The position numbers were made by a program, and so were the translations under genes. A stretch of DNA of 64,000 nucleotides, from NCBI RefSeq assembly GCF_000745455.1, contig NZ_KN050690.1, forward strand, positions 84,000 through 147,999, given 5' to 3'. The stretch's first letter is position 1. Each line of letters opens with the position of its first letter. Below the pieces are notes generated by a model. That model saw only the letters and a list, made by a program, of their open reading frames with translations. It did not search any database and was not told the DNA's origin. This document shows, in pieces, positions 8,610 through 17,434 of this stretch. This DNA is from Mesoaciditoga lauensis cd-1655R = DSM 25116. Lineage in GTDB: Bacteria; Thermotogota; Thermotogae; Mesoaciditogales; Mesoaciditogaceae.

Positions 8610-8993
8610 TCACCCTTTCCACAGGCCATGTATGGAGCAATATTCCCTCGCTTCTAATTTCATATCATCTGAAACTTTCAAATCAAAGATGGCTTCTGGG
8701 GCATCACCGGGTTTTAAGAATTGCCTGTAAGATTTTCCATCCACTATGAGTTCTATCCACTCTATGTAATGCTTTTCATCCATTGGATGTGGCACACTTC
8801 CAACTTTGACTTTCACCTTGTCTTCCATCTTTTCTATAACGGGTACGTGCTTTTCAACGGCCGAATCTGCTGTTTTCTCTTCGTACAATTTCATAGGCTT
8901 GCCGCAGCATACGAGCTCGCCTGCCCCCTCATGTAAGACTTCTACAATATTTCCACAAATTTCACATTTGTAAATCTGTTTCTTTTCAGTCAT
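8610..8993 (-). CDS. dfx: Desulfoferrodoxin (2Fe superoxide reductase)
   Basis: A 127-residue enzyme that reduces superoxide to hydrogen peroxide without releasing oxygen. The N-terminal desulforedoxin domain has CEICG and the Cys-Cys pair in VCCGKP (centre I). The catalytic domain has the EKH triad (Glu and Lys near the active site plus the first His ligand), HPMDEKHY with two His ligands, and the C-terminal CSIHG with the axial Cys and last His (centre II). The ATG at 8993 is chosen because AGGAGGG lies 8 bp upstream; a TTG two codons earlier is less likely. Confidence 0.96.
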   Translation of the reverse strand: MTEKKQIYKCEICGNIVEVLHEGAGELVCCGKPMKLYEEKTADSAVEKHVPVIEKMEDKVKVKVGSVPHPMDEKHYIEWIELIVDGKSYRQFLKPGDAPEAIFDLKVSDDMKLEAREYCSIHGLWKG

Positions 8994-9015
8994 GTTCAAA
9001 CCCTCCTTGTTGAAG

Positions 9016-9675
9016 TTATGCTTTTTTATGGCAAAGCCACCAGTCGAAACATTTTATTTCTCCTCTTGCCTGTGCTTCCTCTCTTTCTTTGATTTCATCA
9101 AACGATGAAGCCGGTCCAATTATCACTTCATCTTCAACTATCTCATTATTTGGCCAATTTGCCGGTATTGCCACTCCTTCTTTATCTGCCAATTGCAAAC
9201 CTTTAACCATCCTAAGGATTTCGTCCATGTTTCTTCCAAGTTCTTGTGGATAATAGAGCATGGCTCTTATCACACTGTCTGGATCAACCACAAAAACTGC
9301 TCGAACCGTGTTTGTTCCTTTTGCAGGATGAATTATTCCCAATTCGTTGGCAACTTTTCCCGTGTCATCTGCTATGATTGGGAACTTTATATCGTAATCA
9401 AGGTTTTCCTTTATCCATTCAACCCATTTGATATGAGAAAACACCTGGTCAATGCTTAGCCCTATAAGTCCACAGTTTAATTTTTCAAATTCTTCATACC
9501 TCTTTTGGAATGCAACGAACTCCGTTGTACACACCGGCGTAAAGTCAGCTGGATGACTGAAAAGAATGAACCATCTTCCCTTGAATTCGTCTGGTAACTT
9601 GAGTTTTCCGTGCGTCGTTTGAACCTCTACTTCTGGAAATTTGTCACCTATTAAAGGCATTTTTCTTTCTTCCAT
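9016..9675 (-). CDS. Peroxiredoxin (Prx6-type)
   Basis: A 219-residue thiol peroxidase. The peroxidatic cysteine is in [12 protein letters not shown] (near residue 51), with the conserved Pro and Thr, and a conserved Arg occurs in [11 protein letters not shown]. The long C-terminal domain is that of the Prx6/archaeal 1-Cys subgroup; Cys residues near the end (KCFDWWLC) could act as resolving thiols, as in the archaeal decameric enzymes. A GGAGTG site precedes the ATG. It is third in the operon, between fprA and the superoxide reductase. Confidence 0.93.
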   Translation of the reverse strand: MEERKMPLIGDKFPEVEVQTTHGKLKLPDEFKGRWFILFSHPADFTPVCTTEFVAFQKRYEEFEKLNCGLIGLSIDQVFSHIKWVEWIKENLDYDIKFPIIADDTGKVANELGIIHPAKGTNTVRAVFVVDPDSVIRAMLYYPQELGRNMDEILRMVKGLQLADKEGVAIPANWPNNEIVEDEVIIGPASSFDEIKEREEAQARGEIKCFDWWLCHKKA

Positions 9676-9698
9676 CTTTCATCACTCCTTTTCATTTT

Positions 9699-10886
9699 TC
9701 ATTTAACGTATTCACAGTTTTCATGCTTTTTAAGAATTTCTTCCGATAAATTGTCCAAAGATTTGAAATCTTCGGCTTTTGGATATCCTTTGATCAGAAC
9801 AGGTTCAAGCATTTCCACCTTAAGATTAGGCGTTAACGCCTTTGCCTGGTTCACAGCTTGACCTGCCCATCCGTAGGAACCTATGAAAGTTCCAAATTTC
9901 ACCTTAGGCCTTATGGCATTTATGAATGACAAAACGTAAGCTGCTACTGGATGAAGCCCAACCAATACCGTTGGAGATGCCACCACTATTGTGGCAGCGT
10001 CCACCAAGGACATGGCCACCTCTCCGATATCTGCAGTTATAACGTTGTAGGGCCTAACTTCCACGTCTCTTTGCATTAGTGCACTTGTAAGATGATCAAC
10101 TATCTTCCGCGTACTGCCATGCATCGAAACGTATGGAATGACAACTTTGTTCTTAACGTTTTCCGAAACCCATTCTTTATATGCGTTCAGGATCAATTTC
10201 GGTTTATCGTAAACCTGACCATGAGTTGGTGCTATGAAATCGATATCATACTCTTCGATTTTCTTCAAATTACTCCTTATTGGCATTCTAAAAGGCATCA
10301 TGATCTCAGCGTAATAGCGCTTTGCATCTTCAACCGCTTTGGCCTCATTTTTAACGAACAGATCGCTTGAAGCGATATGAGAGCCAAAGAAATCACCGGT
10401 GAACATGATCTTGTCTTCCACCAAATAAGTAGACATCGTTTCCGGCCAATGCACCCATGGGGTAAAAACGAATTTAAGCGTTTTGTTTCCTAACGACAGC
10501 GTGTCGCCATCTTTGATCGTTATGAATTTTTCATCATCTATAAGAAGCAGATCTTTTTCGAATCCCTTGCATTTTTGATTGGTAACAACTTTTGCCATTG
10601 GAAATGCTTCCAAAACCTTCGGAATCGCTCCTGAATGGTCTTGTTCTGCGTGATTCGATACTATGTAGTCTATACGTTTTACATTCAACTCTTTTAAATT
10701 TTCAAAAAGTTCCTCTTCTTTTTCGGGATCTACCGTGTCAATCAGTGCCGTTTTCTCACTTCCAAATATAACGTAAGAGTTGTAACTCGTTCCATCTGGA
10801 AGTGGTATTATTTCATCAAAAAGGGTTCTATCCCAATCAATAGCACCCACGGCGTAGACATCTTTTTTTACCTTTCTAACGGCCAT
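9699..10886 (-). CDS. fprA: FprA-type flavodiiron protein
   Basis: A 395-residue A-type flavoprotein that reduces oxygen to water (or NO to nitrous oxide) using rubredoxin electrons. An N-terminal MBL-like domain carries the diiron motif HAEQDH (near 78-83), with further ligands in HWPETM and GDFFG and the His of PTHGQV. The C-terminal flavodoxin domain (about 250-395) binds FMN, with the MHGSTRKI loop near its start. The ATG at 10886 is chosen because GGAG lies 10 bp upstream; a GTG at 10895 sits too close to that site. Its start overlaps the fur gene by 11 bp. Confidence 0.95.
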   Translation of the reverse strand: MAVRKVKKDVYAVGAIDWDRTLFDEIIPLPDGTSYNSYVIFGSEKTALIDTVDPEKEEELFENLKELNVKRIDYIVSNHAEQDHSGAIPKVLEAFPMAKVVTNQKCKGFEKDLLLIDDEKFITIKDGDTLSLGNKTLKFVFTPWVHWPETMSTYLVEDKIMFTGDFFGSHIASSDLFVKNEAKAVEDAKRYYAEIMMPFRMPIRSNLKKIEEYDIDFIAPTHGQVYDKPKLILNAYKEWVSENVKNKVVIPYVSMHGSTRKIVDHLTSALMQRDVEVRPYNVITADIGEVAMSLVDAATIVVASPTVLVGLHPVAAYVLSFINAIRPKVKFGTFIGSYGWAGQAVNQAKALTPNLKVEMLEPVLIKGYPKAEDFKSLDNLSEEILKKHENCEYVK

Positions 10887-11325
10887 AGCTTTCACGCTCC
10901 TTTTTTTCTTCTAATTTCTTTTGACAATCTGGACAAACACCTAAAAATTCTAAATGATATCCCACGACATCATATCCGGTTATCTTTTCTACCATGGAAG
11001 TTGATTCGTTTATCGCATTTCTCACTTTCTCTAGCATGGAAAAAGGCACATCATCTATACGTCCACATTTTACACATCTTATGTGAAAGTGTGGCTGAAC
11101 GTTGGCATCAAATCTTTTTTGAGTGCTTCGCGGACCTAATTTTCTTATCAATCCCTGCTCTGCCAATTCCTCCAAATTCCTGTAAATGGTGCTTATGCTC
11201 ACATTTGGAAGTTTTCTTTTCACCAACATGTAAAGTTCGTCGGCGGACAAATGTCCTTTTGAGTTCCTTAACTCTTCAAGAATGACTTTCCTTTGATTGG
11301 TCATTCTCCATCTTTTTTGTAACAT
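10876..11325 (-). CDS. Fur/PerR family metalloregulator
   Basis: A 149-residue winged-helix repressor. The DNA-binding domain (about 1-85) includes TNQRKVILEEL and the recognition helix region SISTIYRNLEELAEQGLI. The dimerisation domain has HFHIRCVKCG and CPDCQ, giving the two CxxC pairs of the structural zinc site. It is first in the operon with fprA, peroxiredoxin, superoxide reductase, ferritin and rubrerythrin, which points to a PerR-type peroxide sensor; the sequence alone does not separate PerR from Fur. A palindrome over its own promoter suggests autoregulation. Confidence 0.9.
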   Translation of the reverse strand: MLQKRWRMTNQRKVILEELRNSKGHLSADELYMLVKRKLPNVSISTIYRNLEELAEQGLIRKLGPRSTQKRFDANVQPHFHIRCVKCGRIDDVPFSMLEKVRNAINESTSMVEKITGYDVVGYHLEFLGVCPDCQKKLEEKKERESYGR

Positions 11326-11353
11326 GTTCTTTGCCTCTTTCGCATTTTTTGTG

Positions 11354-11398
11354 AATGATTATCATTTGTATGATAACACCAAATTTTAAAAAAGTCAA
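11354..11398 (-). promoter_or_regulatory. Promoter and Fur/PerR-type operator of the oxygen-defence operon
   Basis: On the minus strand, TTGACT (11393-11398) and TATCAT (11370-11375) are separated by 17 bp. Overlapping and just after the -10 box are two inverted repeats, TATCAT-ACAA-ATGATA and ATGATAATCAT, matching the AT-rich style of Fur and PerR boxes. A repressor bound here would block the six-gene transcript, including the regulator's own gene. Confidence 0.7.
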
Positions 11399-11458
11399 GT
11401 TTAAGAAATTAATTGGAAGACGAATGGTGAAGAAGATTAGAAAGTAAAAAATCATGAT

Positions 11459-11810
11459 ATAACCCCCTTTGGCAGCTCTGCTGCCACTTCCCCCATAAAT
11501 GGGGGCAGACTTCTTATATAAAATGGCTTCATTGATACTTTCCCAAGCAATCGGCGGCAAATTAAAACTCATAGCGTCTTTAAGTCCCCTCTCACAGACT
11601 GGGAGGGGAGCGAAATTGCATAGTTGCAATGTCTCTTTCGCTTTTCCGACCAAGGCGAAGCCGCGAGCAACGCTAGTTGACGGGGAGGGTTGATCAAAAG
11701 GGTTTCAAACCTTAGAAAATTCAGTGTCATATGTGCCCCCTTCGTCGGCTTCGCCGACACTTCCCCCGCAAGCGGGGGCAGACCTTGCATAAAACCTCAT
11801 TGACATCTTG
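11459..11810. repeat. Family A cluster (A1-A2-A1)
   Basis: Three modules in a row: A1 with first hairpin GGCAGC-TCT-GCTGCC (about 11470-11484), A2 with the AATTGCATAGTTGCAATG hairpin and GGCGAAGCCGCG stretch ending in GGGGAGGGTTGATC (about 11560-11696), then A1 with first hairpin GTCGGC-TTC-GCCGAC (about 11743-11760). No gene is supported. Confidence 0.85.
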
Positions 11811-11819
11811 CCTTTTATA

Positions 11820-11965
11820 ATGAAAAAGCGAAGCACTCACGGATGAGTGTCTGAGCGTGTCTCATATTTGTAGATCCTGAATAGTTTCTTCGAAACTTTC
11901 AGAATACTCTAGTAAATCAAGAGTGAATCCGTGCTGACAAGCATTTCGATAAAAAGATCACCTTT
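11820..11965. repeat. Family B core fragment with inserted short repeat
   Basis: A family B arm (GAAAAAGCGAAGCACTCACG and the sequence after it) is joined to a short word, GATCCTGAATAGTTTCTTCG, that recurs at about 31010-31030. The rest of the gap up to 12119 holds a 14-bp perfect palindrome GATCTTCGAAGATC (12073-12086) followed by a T-run, possibly a weak terminator; I see no gene. Confidence 0.55.
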
Positions 11966-12119
11966 TCACATTAAAATCGCTATTTTCGCGCGCGTTAGGA
12001 GAACCGTCGTTTTCTCACATGCCAAAAGAGAATTTAAAATCCGACAAAACTTAAAAAATTCTTTAAAAATATGATCTTCGAAGATCGCTTTTTGTGATAT
12101 CATTTCAATGGTGATAAAA

Positions 12120-12800
12120 ATGTGTAGAATGGTTTCAGTTATTTCAATTAAAAGTGTAAATATAGAACCTTATTTTAATGCCTTAATTGAACAGGCTAAG
12201 AATGGGAGTTTTTCTCCTCATGGAGACGGTTGGGGAATGGCCTTGTACACCCAGGATGAATTCGTGTTGAAAAAGAGTTCAAAGGCCATTTGGCAATTTA
12301 AAGTAAATTCAGAAAAAGCGAAAATAGCCATAATTCACGCGAGAAAAACAACTTCGTCAGAGATCAAAACATCATTTACCCATCCTTTCGTCTCATCAAG
12401 CAACGGAAAAGATTGGTCCTTTGCACACAACGGTTCTATCAAAAACTTCCCAAAATCATCCATCATAGACACTCAATTTTATTTTAAAAGATTCCTCTCA
12501 CACCTGTCAGATAACGTTGATACCGTGGATGCCATGAAAAAAGCTGTCGAAGATATAGAGAAAAAGTATGAATACACTTCATTGAACGTTCTTATTTCAA
12601 ACGGCGAAGATCTTTACGCTTTTAGAAAGGTGTCAAAATCAGACGATGATTATCATTCGATCTTTTACAAAGTGGAAAACGATCGTGCCGTTTTTTCAAC
12701 GGAGAAATTCGGTGGGAATTGGAAAGTCTTAAACAACGATGAATACGCACATGCAAAAACGGACGGGGAAAGGATACTCTTCGAAGTGAAAGGATGGTGA
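12120..12800 (+). CDS. Class II glutamine amidotransferase
   Basis: A 226-residue Ntn-hydrolase glutaminase. The start at 12120 is chosen because it puts the catalytic cysteine at position 2 (MCRMVSV), as needed after Met removal; an upstream ATG four codons earlier would bury it. Family motifs follow: HGDGWGMALY (about 38-47), IHARKTTS (about 75-82) and FAHNGSI (about 103-109). It belongs to the YafJ/EgtC-like single-domain group, so the acceptor of the ammonia is unknown. It is followed after 3 bp by a DUF2007 gene and then the glycine cleavage operon, probably on one transcript. Confidence 0.88.
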   Translation: MCRMVSVISIKSVNIEPYFNALIEQAKNGSFSPHGDGWGMALYTQDEFVLKKSSKAIWQFKVNSEKAKIAIIHARKTTSSEIKTSFTHPFVSSSNGKDWSFAHNGSIKNFPKSSIIDTQFYFKRFLSHLSDNVDTVDAMKKAVEDIEKKYEYTSLNVLISNGEDLYAFRKVSKSDDDYHSIFYKVENDRAVFSTEKFGGNWKVLNNDEYAHAKTDGERILFEVKGW

Positions 12801-12803
12801 TCT

Positions 12804-13064
12804 ATGAGTAAAGATAATGAGGATAAATGGGTTGTGCTGGAACTGTACGAAAATGGAATTAAAGCTGAAATAGCAAAAGGATTTTTGGAGGAAAATGGAA
12901 TTTTCGTTCAAATACGGGATTCCACCGTTCCTTACGGTGGAAGCGCGTACTTTGGTCAAGAAAGTCCAAAAGAATTACTGGTGTTAAAAGAAAATCTGGA
13001 AGAGGCAAAAAAGCTCCTCGAAGAAATCAAAAATAAAAATGAGAAGAGTGAAAAGGAGGAATAA
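12804..13064 (+). CDS. DUF2007-like small protein
   Basis: An 86-residue protein of the DUF2007 (putative signal-transducing protein) type. The pattern WVVLELYENGIKAEIAKGFL, then EENGIFVQIRD, then a Gly/Ser/Tyr loop and ELLVLKENLEEAKKLLEEI, fits the short ferredoxin-like fold of this family. The last 15 residues are Lys/Glu-rich. It lies 1 bp before gcvT; its own end contains the AGGAGG ribosome-binding site of gcvT. Function unknown. Confidence 0.72.
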   Translation: MSKDNEDKWVVLELYENGIKAEIAKGFLEENGIFVQIRDSTVPYGGSAYFGQESPKELLVLKENLEEAKKLLEEIKNKNEKSEKEE

Positions 13065-13065
13065 A

Positions 13066-14172
13066 ATGGACCTTAAAAAGACGCCTCTTAACGCGGAACA
13101 CAAGAGGCTAGGCGCAAAGATGGTAGACTTCGGTGGTTGGGAGATGCCTGTTCAGTACACTTCTATCCTGGAAGAACACAAAGCTGTAAGGGAGAGGGCA
13201 GGCGTTTTTGATGTCTCTCACATGGGAGAAATTCTAGTAGAAGGAAAAGATGCAATACCATTTGTCGATCATCTGATCGTGAACTCCGTTTCCAAACTCA
13301 AAAGTGGGCAGATTTGTTACAGCCCTATGTGCTACGAAAACGCAACCATCGTGGATGACCTTTTGGCTTACAGATTTTCAGAAACAAAGATTTTCCTCGT
13401 TGTAAACGCTTCAAACACGGATAAAGATTTTGACTGGATAAAGAAACAAAGCAAGGACTACGATGTCGAAGTTACCAACCTTTCAGATCAATACGCGCAA
13501 ATTGCGTTTCAGGGACCAAAAGCAGAAGAAATATTGAACCAAATTTCAGGAGTAAAGCTTTCAGACATAGAATTCTATCATTTCACCACTGGTAGAATAA
13601 ACGGTATTGAATGCATCGTTTCAAGAACGGGTTACACAGGTGAAGACGGTTTTGAATTGTATTTCACCCCAGACGCGGCAGAAGCCATGTGGAGAAAGTT
13701 ACTGGAAATTGGAAAGCCGTACGACGTCAAGCCAGCAGGACTTGGTGCCAGGGATACACTCAGATTCGAAGCTTGCTACATGCTCTATGGAAACGACATA
13801 GATGATACGACCACTCCATTGGAAGCTGGATTAAAATGGACGATAGATTTCAGCAAGAAAGATTTCAACGGCAAAGAGGTATTGGTAAAACAAAAGGAAG
13901 AAGGCTTAACCCGCAGATTAAGGGGATTGGAAATTTCCAAAGGAATAGCTCGCCATGGATACAAGGTGTTTTCGGCGGATGGAAAAGAGATAGGTTACGT
14001 CACAAGCGGCACGAAATCCCCAACGTTGGGTAAATCTTTGGCCATGGCCTATTTGGCGAAGGGATACACAAAGCTTGGAACGGAAGTTTTCGTGGAAATA
14101 CATGGAAAACGTGTGAGTGCGAATGTGATAAAAATGCCTTTCTATAGAGGTAGCGTAAAATCCGGAAAATAA
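13066..14172 (+). CDS. gcvT: Glycine cleavage system T protein (aminomethyltransferase)
   Basis: A 368-residue tetrahydrofolate-dependent enzyme that takes the aminomethyl group from the H protein and releases ammonia and 5,10-methylene-THF. The family opening LKKTPLNAEHKRLGAKMVDF, then GGWEMPVQY, the VSHMGE and SRTGYTGEDGFELY stretches and the C-terminal GYVTSGTKSPTLGKSLAMAY are all present. The ATG at 13066 has AGGAGG 6 bp upstream; an in-frame ATG 27 bp earlier lies inside the preceding gene. It is first of four gcv genes. Confidence 0.96.
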   Translation: MDLKKTPLNAEHKRLGAKMVDFGGWEMPVQYTSILEEHKAVRERAGVFDVSHMGEILVEGKDAIPFVDHLIVNSVSKLKSGQICYSPMCYENATIVDDLLAYRFSETKIFLVVNASNTDKDFDWIKKQSKDYDVEVTNLSDQYAQIAFQGPKAEEILNQISGVKLSDIEFYHFTTGRINGIECIVSRTGYTGEDGFELYFTPDAAEAMWRKLLEIGKPYDVKPAGLGARDTLRFEACYMLYGNDIDDTTTPLEAGLKWTIDFSKKDFNGKEVLVKQKEEGLTRRLRGLEISKGIARHGYKVFSADGKEIGYVTSGTKSPTLGKSLAMAYLAKGYTKLGTEVFVEIHGKRVSANVIKMPFYRGSVKSGK

Positions 14173-14199
14173 TTTTATAAAAAGAGGAGGATTTAAAAG

Positions 14200-14565
14200 A
14201 TGAAAAAATACACCGAATCTCACGAATGGGTCGAACTGGATGGAAAAGTTGCGACGGTAGGAATTTCCGATCACGCTCAAAACGAACTTGGAGACATAGT
14301 TTACGTTGAATTACCAGAAGTTGGAAAAGAAGTAAAAGCTGGCGAAACACTTTGCTCAGTTGAATCCGTGAAATCCGCAAGCGACGTTTACGCGCCGGTA
14401 AGTGGAAAAGTCGTTGAAGTAAACGAAGAACTCGAAAACGCACCAGAAACGATAAACAAATCCGCCGAAAAAGATGGCTGGATAGCGAAAATAGAAGTTT
14501 CCGATCCTTCTGAATTGGACAAATTGTTAAGTGAAGAGGAATACAAAAAAAAGATAGCTGAATAA
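14200..14565 (+). CDS. gcvH: Glycine cleavage system H protein
   Basis: A 121-residue lipoyl carrier protein that shuttles the aminomethyl intermediate between the P, T and L proteins. The opening [12 protein letters not shown] and [19 protein letters not shown] are typical, and the lipoylated lysine is Lys58 in [23 protein letters not shown] precedes the ATG. No gcvL (dihydrolipoamide dehydrogenase) is in this window, so L protein must be encoded elsewhere. Confidence 0.97.
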   Translation: MKKYTESHEWVELDGKVATVGISDHAQNELGDIVYVELPEVGKEVKAGETLCSVESVKSASDVYAPVSGKVVEVNEELENAPETINKSAEKDGWIAKIEVSDPSELDKLLSEEEYKKKIAE

Positions 14566-14580
14566 TTTTCAAATTGCCAA

Positions 14581-14605
14581 AAGGGCGGTTCTTAGAATCG
14601 CCCTT
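14581..14605. other. Perfect hairpin between gcvH and gcvPA
   Basis: An 11-bp stem AAGGGCGGTTC/GAATCGCCCTT (one G-T pair) with a 3-nt loop lies 15 bp after gcvH and 29 bp before gcvPA. No T-run follows on the plus strand, so it is more likely an mRNA-stability or processing element, or a leaky attenuator, than a full terminator. Confidence 0.6.
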
Positions 14606-14634
14606 AAATCATATCGAGAAAAGAGGGATAAGTC

Positions 14635-15999
14635 ATGAACTCTTACATTCCTCACACAGAAGACGAAGTCGAGGAAATGTTAAAAGCGATAGGAGTCAAA
14701 AGCGTAAACGAACTTTTCTCTCCTCTTCCTCAAGACAGACGCGTTAAAACCATGGGGTTAGATGATCCCAAAGATGAATACAGCGTCTTTTTGAAGTTAA
14801 AAGAATTGGCTTCAAAAAACGCGGATGCGCAGCGTTACACTTATTTTATGGGTGGTGGCATATACAACCATGTGATTCCTTCCGCCGTTCACCAAATAGT
14901 TTCGCGAGGCGATTTTTACACAGCTTACACGCCTTATCAAGCGGAAGTTTCCCAGGGTTCACTCCAAATGATGTTCGAATTTCAAACGATGATGTGCGAA
15001 CTAACCGGAATGGGAATTTCTAACGCTTCCATGTACGATGGTGCATCGGCAACCGCCGAAGCCGCGCTCATGGCGGCAAGATTCATGAAAAAAGACAAGA
15101 TACTCGTTGCCGATTCACTTCATCCCGAATACCTTCAAACCATAAATACGTACGTAAGTGGGCCTCAGTTGAAAATAGAAACCATTCAACACGACGAAAG
15201 CGGCATGCTTTCGGTTGAAGATTTGAAAGCAAAAATAGATGAAGAAACTGCGGGTGTTATCGTTCAATATCCGAATTTCTTCGGTGTCATCGAGGATCTG
15301 AAAGCCATAAGGGAAGCGTCAAAAGACGTTCTCATGATCGTCGTGGTTAACCCCATCTCTTTGGGAGTGTTGGAAGCTCCTGGAAACTTTGGAGCGGACA
15401 TCGTTACGGGAGATGGACAACCGCTTGGAATTCCAATGAATTTTGGAGGCCCTTCCTTCGGAATATTCGCAATAAGGGACGATAAAAGATTGGTCAGAAC
15501 GATGCCTGGAAGGATAATAGGAGAAACGGTGGATGTGGATGGAAAACGCGGGTACGTTATGACACTTCAAGCAAGAGAGCAGCATATACGCCGCGCAAAG
15601 GCCACATCCAACATCTGCTCAAATCACGCATTGGGAACGCTTTACGCCGCCACGTATCTTTCGTTGGTAGGACCCGAAGGATTAAGAGAAATAGGCGAAA
15701 ACAACATTTCGAAATCCCACTATCTCTTGGAGCGTCTCGAAAAAACCGGACACTTTAAAAGGAAATTCAGTGGGGAATTCTTCAACGAATTCGTCGTGGA
15801 AACAGATCTCAACATATTCAAGCTTAAGAGAAAACTCCTTAAAAATGACATAATAGGGCCTTTAGATCTCGGGATGTTCGGTGGAACAAAGAGCAAACTG
15901 AAAAAGCTCCTTTCCAAAAACGATCTGCTTTTCTGTACCACGGAAGCAAATACCGCCGAAGACATAGAGCGCTTGCTTTCCGTTGTGGAGGCGATGTGA
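14635..15999 (+). CDS. gcvPA: Glycine dehydrogenase (decarboxylating) subunit 1
   Basis: A 454-residue PLP-fold subunit of the two-protein P protein, which decarboxylates glycine and loads the aminomethyl group on the H protein. The opening [18 protein letters not shown], the [14 protein letters not shown] segment (near 70-83), [20 protein letters not shown] and [17 protein letters not shown] are family signatures. As known for this half, it lacks the Schiff-base lysine, which is in subunit 2. An AGAGGGA site precedes the ATG. The gene ends 1 bp before gcvPB. Confidence 0.96.
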   Translation: MNSYIPHTEDEVEEMLKAIGVKSVNELFSPLPQDRRVKTMGLDDPKDEYSVFLKLKELASKNADAQRYTYFMGGGIYNHVIPSAVHQIVSRGDFYTAYTPYQAEVSQGSLQMMFEFQTMMCELTGMGISNASMYDGASATAEAALMAARFMKKDKILVADSLHPEYLQTINTYVSGPQLKIETIQHDESGMLSVEDLKAKIDEETAGVIVQYPNFFGVIEDLKAIREASKDVLMIVVVNPISLGVLEAPGNFGADIVTGDGQPLGIPMNFGGPSFGIFAIRDDKRLVRTMPGRIIGETVDVDGKRGYVMTLQAREQHIRRAKATSNICSNHALGTLYAATYLSLVGPEGLREIGENNISKSHYLLERLEKTGHFKRKFSGEFFNEFVVETDLNIFKLKRKLLKNDIIGPLDLGMFGGTKSKLKKLLSKNDLLFCTTEANTAEDIERLLSVVEAM

Positions 16000-16000
16000 G

Positions 16001-17434
16001 ATGGAATTGATATTCGAAATATCCAAAAAAGGCAGAAGGGGATTCATTCCTCCAAAGATGGACGTAAAGCCGTACAAGATTAACTCCAAATTCGCCAGAA
16101 AAAACGCACCAAAGCTTCCTGAAGTTACCGAAGGAGACGTTGTAAGGCACTACACAAACCTCTCAAGGCTAAATTACGCAGTCGACACGGGCTTCTATCC
16201 GTTGGGCTCTTGTACGATGAAATACAATCCCAAATTGAACGAAAGGGTTGCAAGCTTCCCAGGATTCTCTGAGATACATCCGTATCAGGATCAGAAGACC
16301 ATCCAAGGCGCGCTCGAACTCATGTATGAACTTGAAGAAGCTCTCAAAAAAATAACGGGCATGGACGCGATGACGCTTCAACCCGCAGCTGGCGCGCACG
16401 GCGAATACACCGGAATAGCCATAATAAGGCAATACCACAGAAGCAGAAGAGACTTTAAAAGGGACGAAATCATAGTTCCAGATTCCGCTCACGGAACAAA
16501 CCCGGCCTCTTCGGCGATGAATGGCTTCAAAGTGATAGAGATAAAGTCAGACGATCATGGAATGGTCGATGTTAACGAACTGAAAAAAGTGGTTGGCCCT
16601 CATACGGCAGGCATGATGCTTACCAATCCAAACACGTTGGGTATATTTGAAGAAAACATCCTGGAAATAGCCAAAACCGTTCACGATGCCGGCGGCTTGA
16701 TGTATTACGACGGCGCGAACCTTAACGCCATAATGGGACAGGTTAGACCTGGCGATATGGGATTTGACGTTGTCCATCTCAATCTCCACAAAACCTTCTC
16801 AACGCCTCATGGCATGGGTGGACCAGGCTCTGGACCGGTTGGAGTTAAAGAATTCCTTAAAGATTTCTTGCCGGTTCCAAGGGTCGTCAAGAAAAAAGAC
16901 AAGTACGCACTTGATTATTCAAGCAAAAAAACCATCGGCAGGGTGAGAAGCTTCTACGGAAACTTCACGGTTTTGGTCAAAGCTTACGCTTACATCCTTA
17001 CGATGGGCGAAGAAGGAATAAAACGCGCAAGCGAAATGGCGGTACTCAACGCCAATTACTTAAGAGTGGCCATTTCCAAGCTCCTTGAAGTACCTCATAA
17101 CAGTATATGCATGCACGAATTCGTGGCAAGCACGACGCCACTTCAAGACAAGGGAATAAAGGCGTTGGACGTTGTGAAACGCATGCTTGACTACGGAATT
17201 CATCCACCGACGGTTTACTTTCCACTCATCGTTCATGAAGACATCATGGTAGAACCTACGGAAACGGAATCGAAAGATACGCTCGATAGATTCATAGAAA
17301 TAGTAAAAGAAATAGTGGAAGAAGCCAAAAAAGACCCAGAAAACCTTAAAACCGCACCGCATACAACGCCGGTTAGGCGTCTGGACGACACACGCGCCGC
17401 AAGATATCCCGTTTTGAGGTGGAAATCAGAATGA
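16001..17434 (+). CDS. gcvPB: Glycine dehydrogenase (decarboxylating) subunit 2
   Basis: A 477-residue partner of gcvPA. The PLP lysine is in [18 protein letters not shown] (near residue 264), and [25 protein letters not shown] and [10 protein letters not shown] are family motifs. The ATG at 16001 follows the gcvPA stop by 1 bp and has GGAGG inside the end of gcvPA; an earlier ATG at 15983 lies upstream of that site. Its stop overlaps the start of the MutS-like gene. Confidence 0.96.
   Translation: MELIFEISKKGRRGFIPPKMDVKPYKINSKFARKNAPKLPEVTEGDVVRHYTNLSRLNYAVDTGFYPLGSCTMKYNPKLNERVASFPGFSEIHPYQDQKTIQGALELMYELEEALKKITGMDAMTLQPAAGAHGEYTGIAIIRQYHRSRRDFKRDEIIVPDSAHGTNPASSAMNGFKVIEIKSDDHGMVDVNELKKVVGPHTAGMMLTNPNTLGIFEENILEIAKTVHDAGGLMYYDGANLNAIMGQVRPGDMGFDVVHLNLHKTFSTPHGMGGPGSGPVGVKEFLKDFLPVPRVVKKKDKYALDYSSKKTIGRVRSFYGNFTVLVKAYAYILTMGEEGIKRASEMAVLNANYLRVAISKLLEVPHNSICMHEFVASTTPLQDKGIKALDVVKRMLDYGIHPPTVYFPLIVHEDIMVEPTETESKDTLDRFIEIVKEIVEEAKKDPENLKTAPHTTPVRRLDDTRAARYPVLRWKSE

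Noticed and set aside
11966..12119. Glycine riboswitch in front of the amidotransferase and gcv genes
   Set aside because: I looked for the conserved paired glycine aptamers before 12120 and between 12800 and 13066 and did not find their core; only a short palindrome with a T-run is present.
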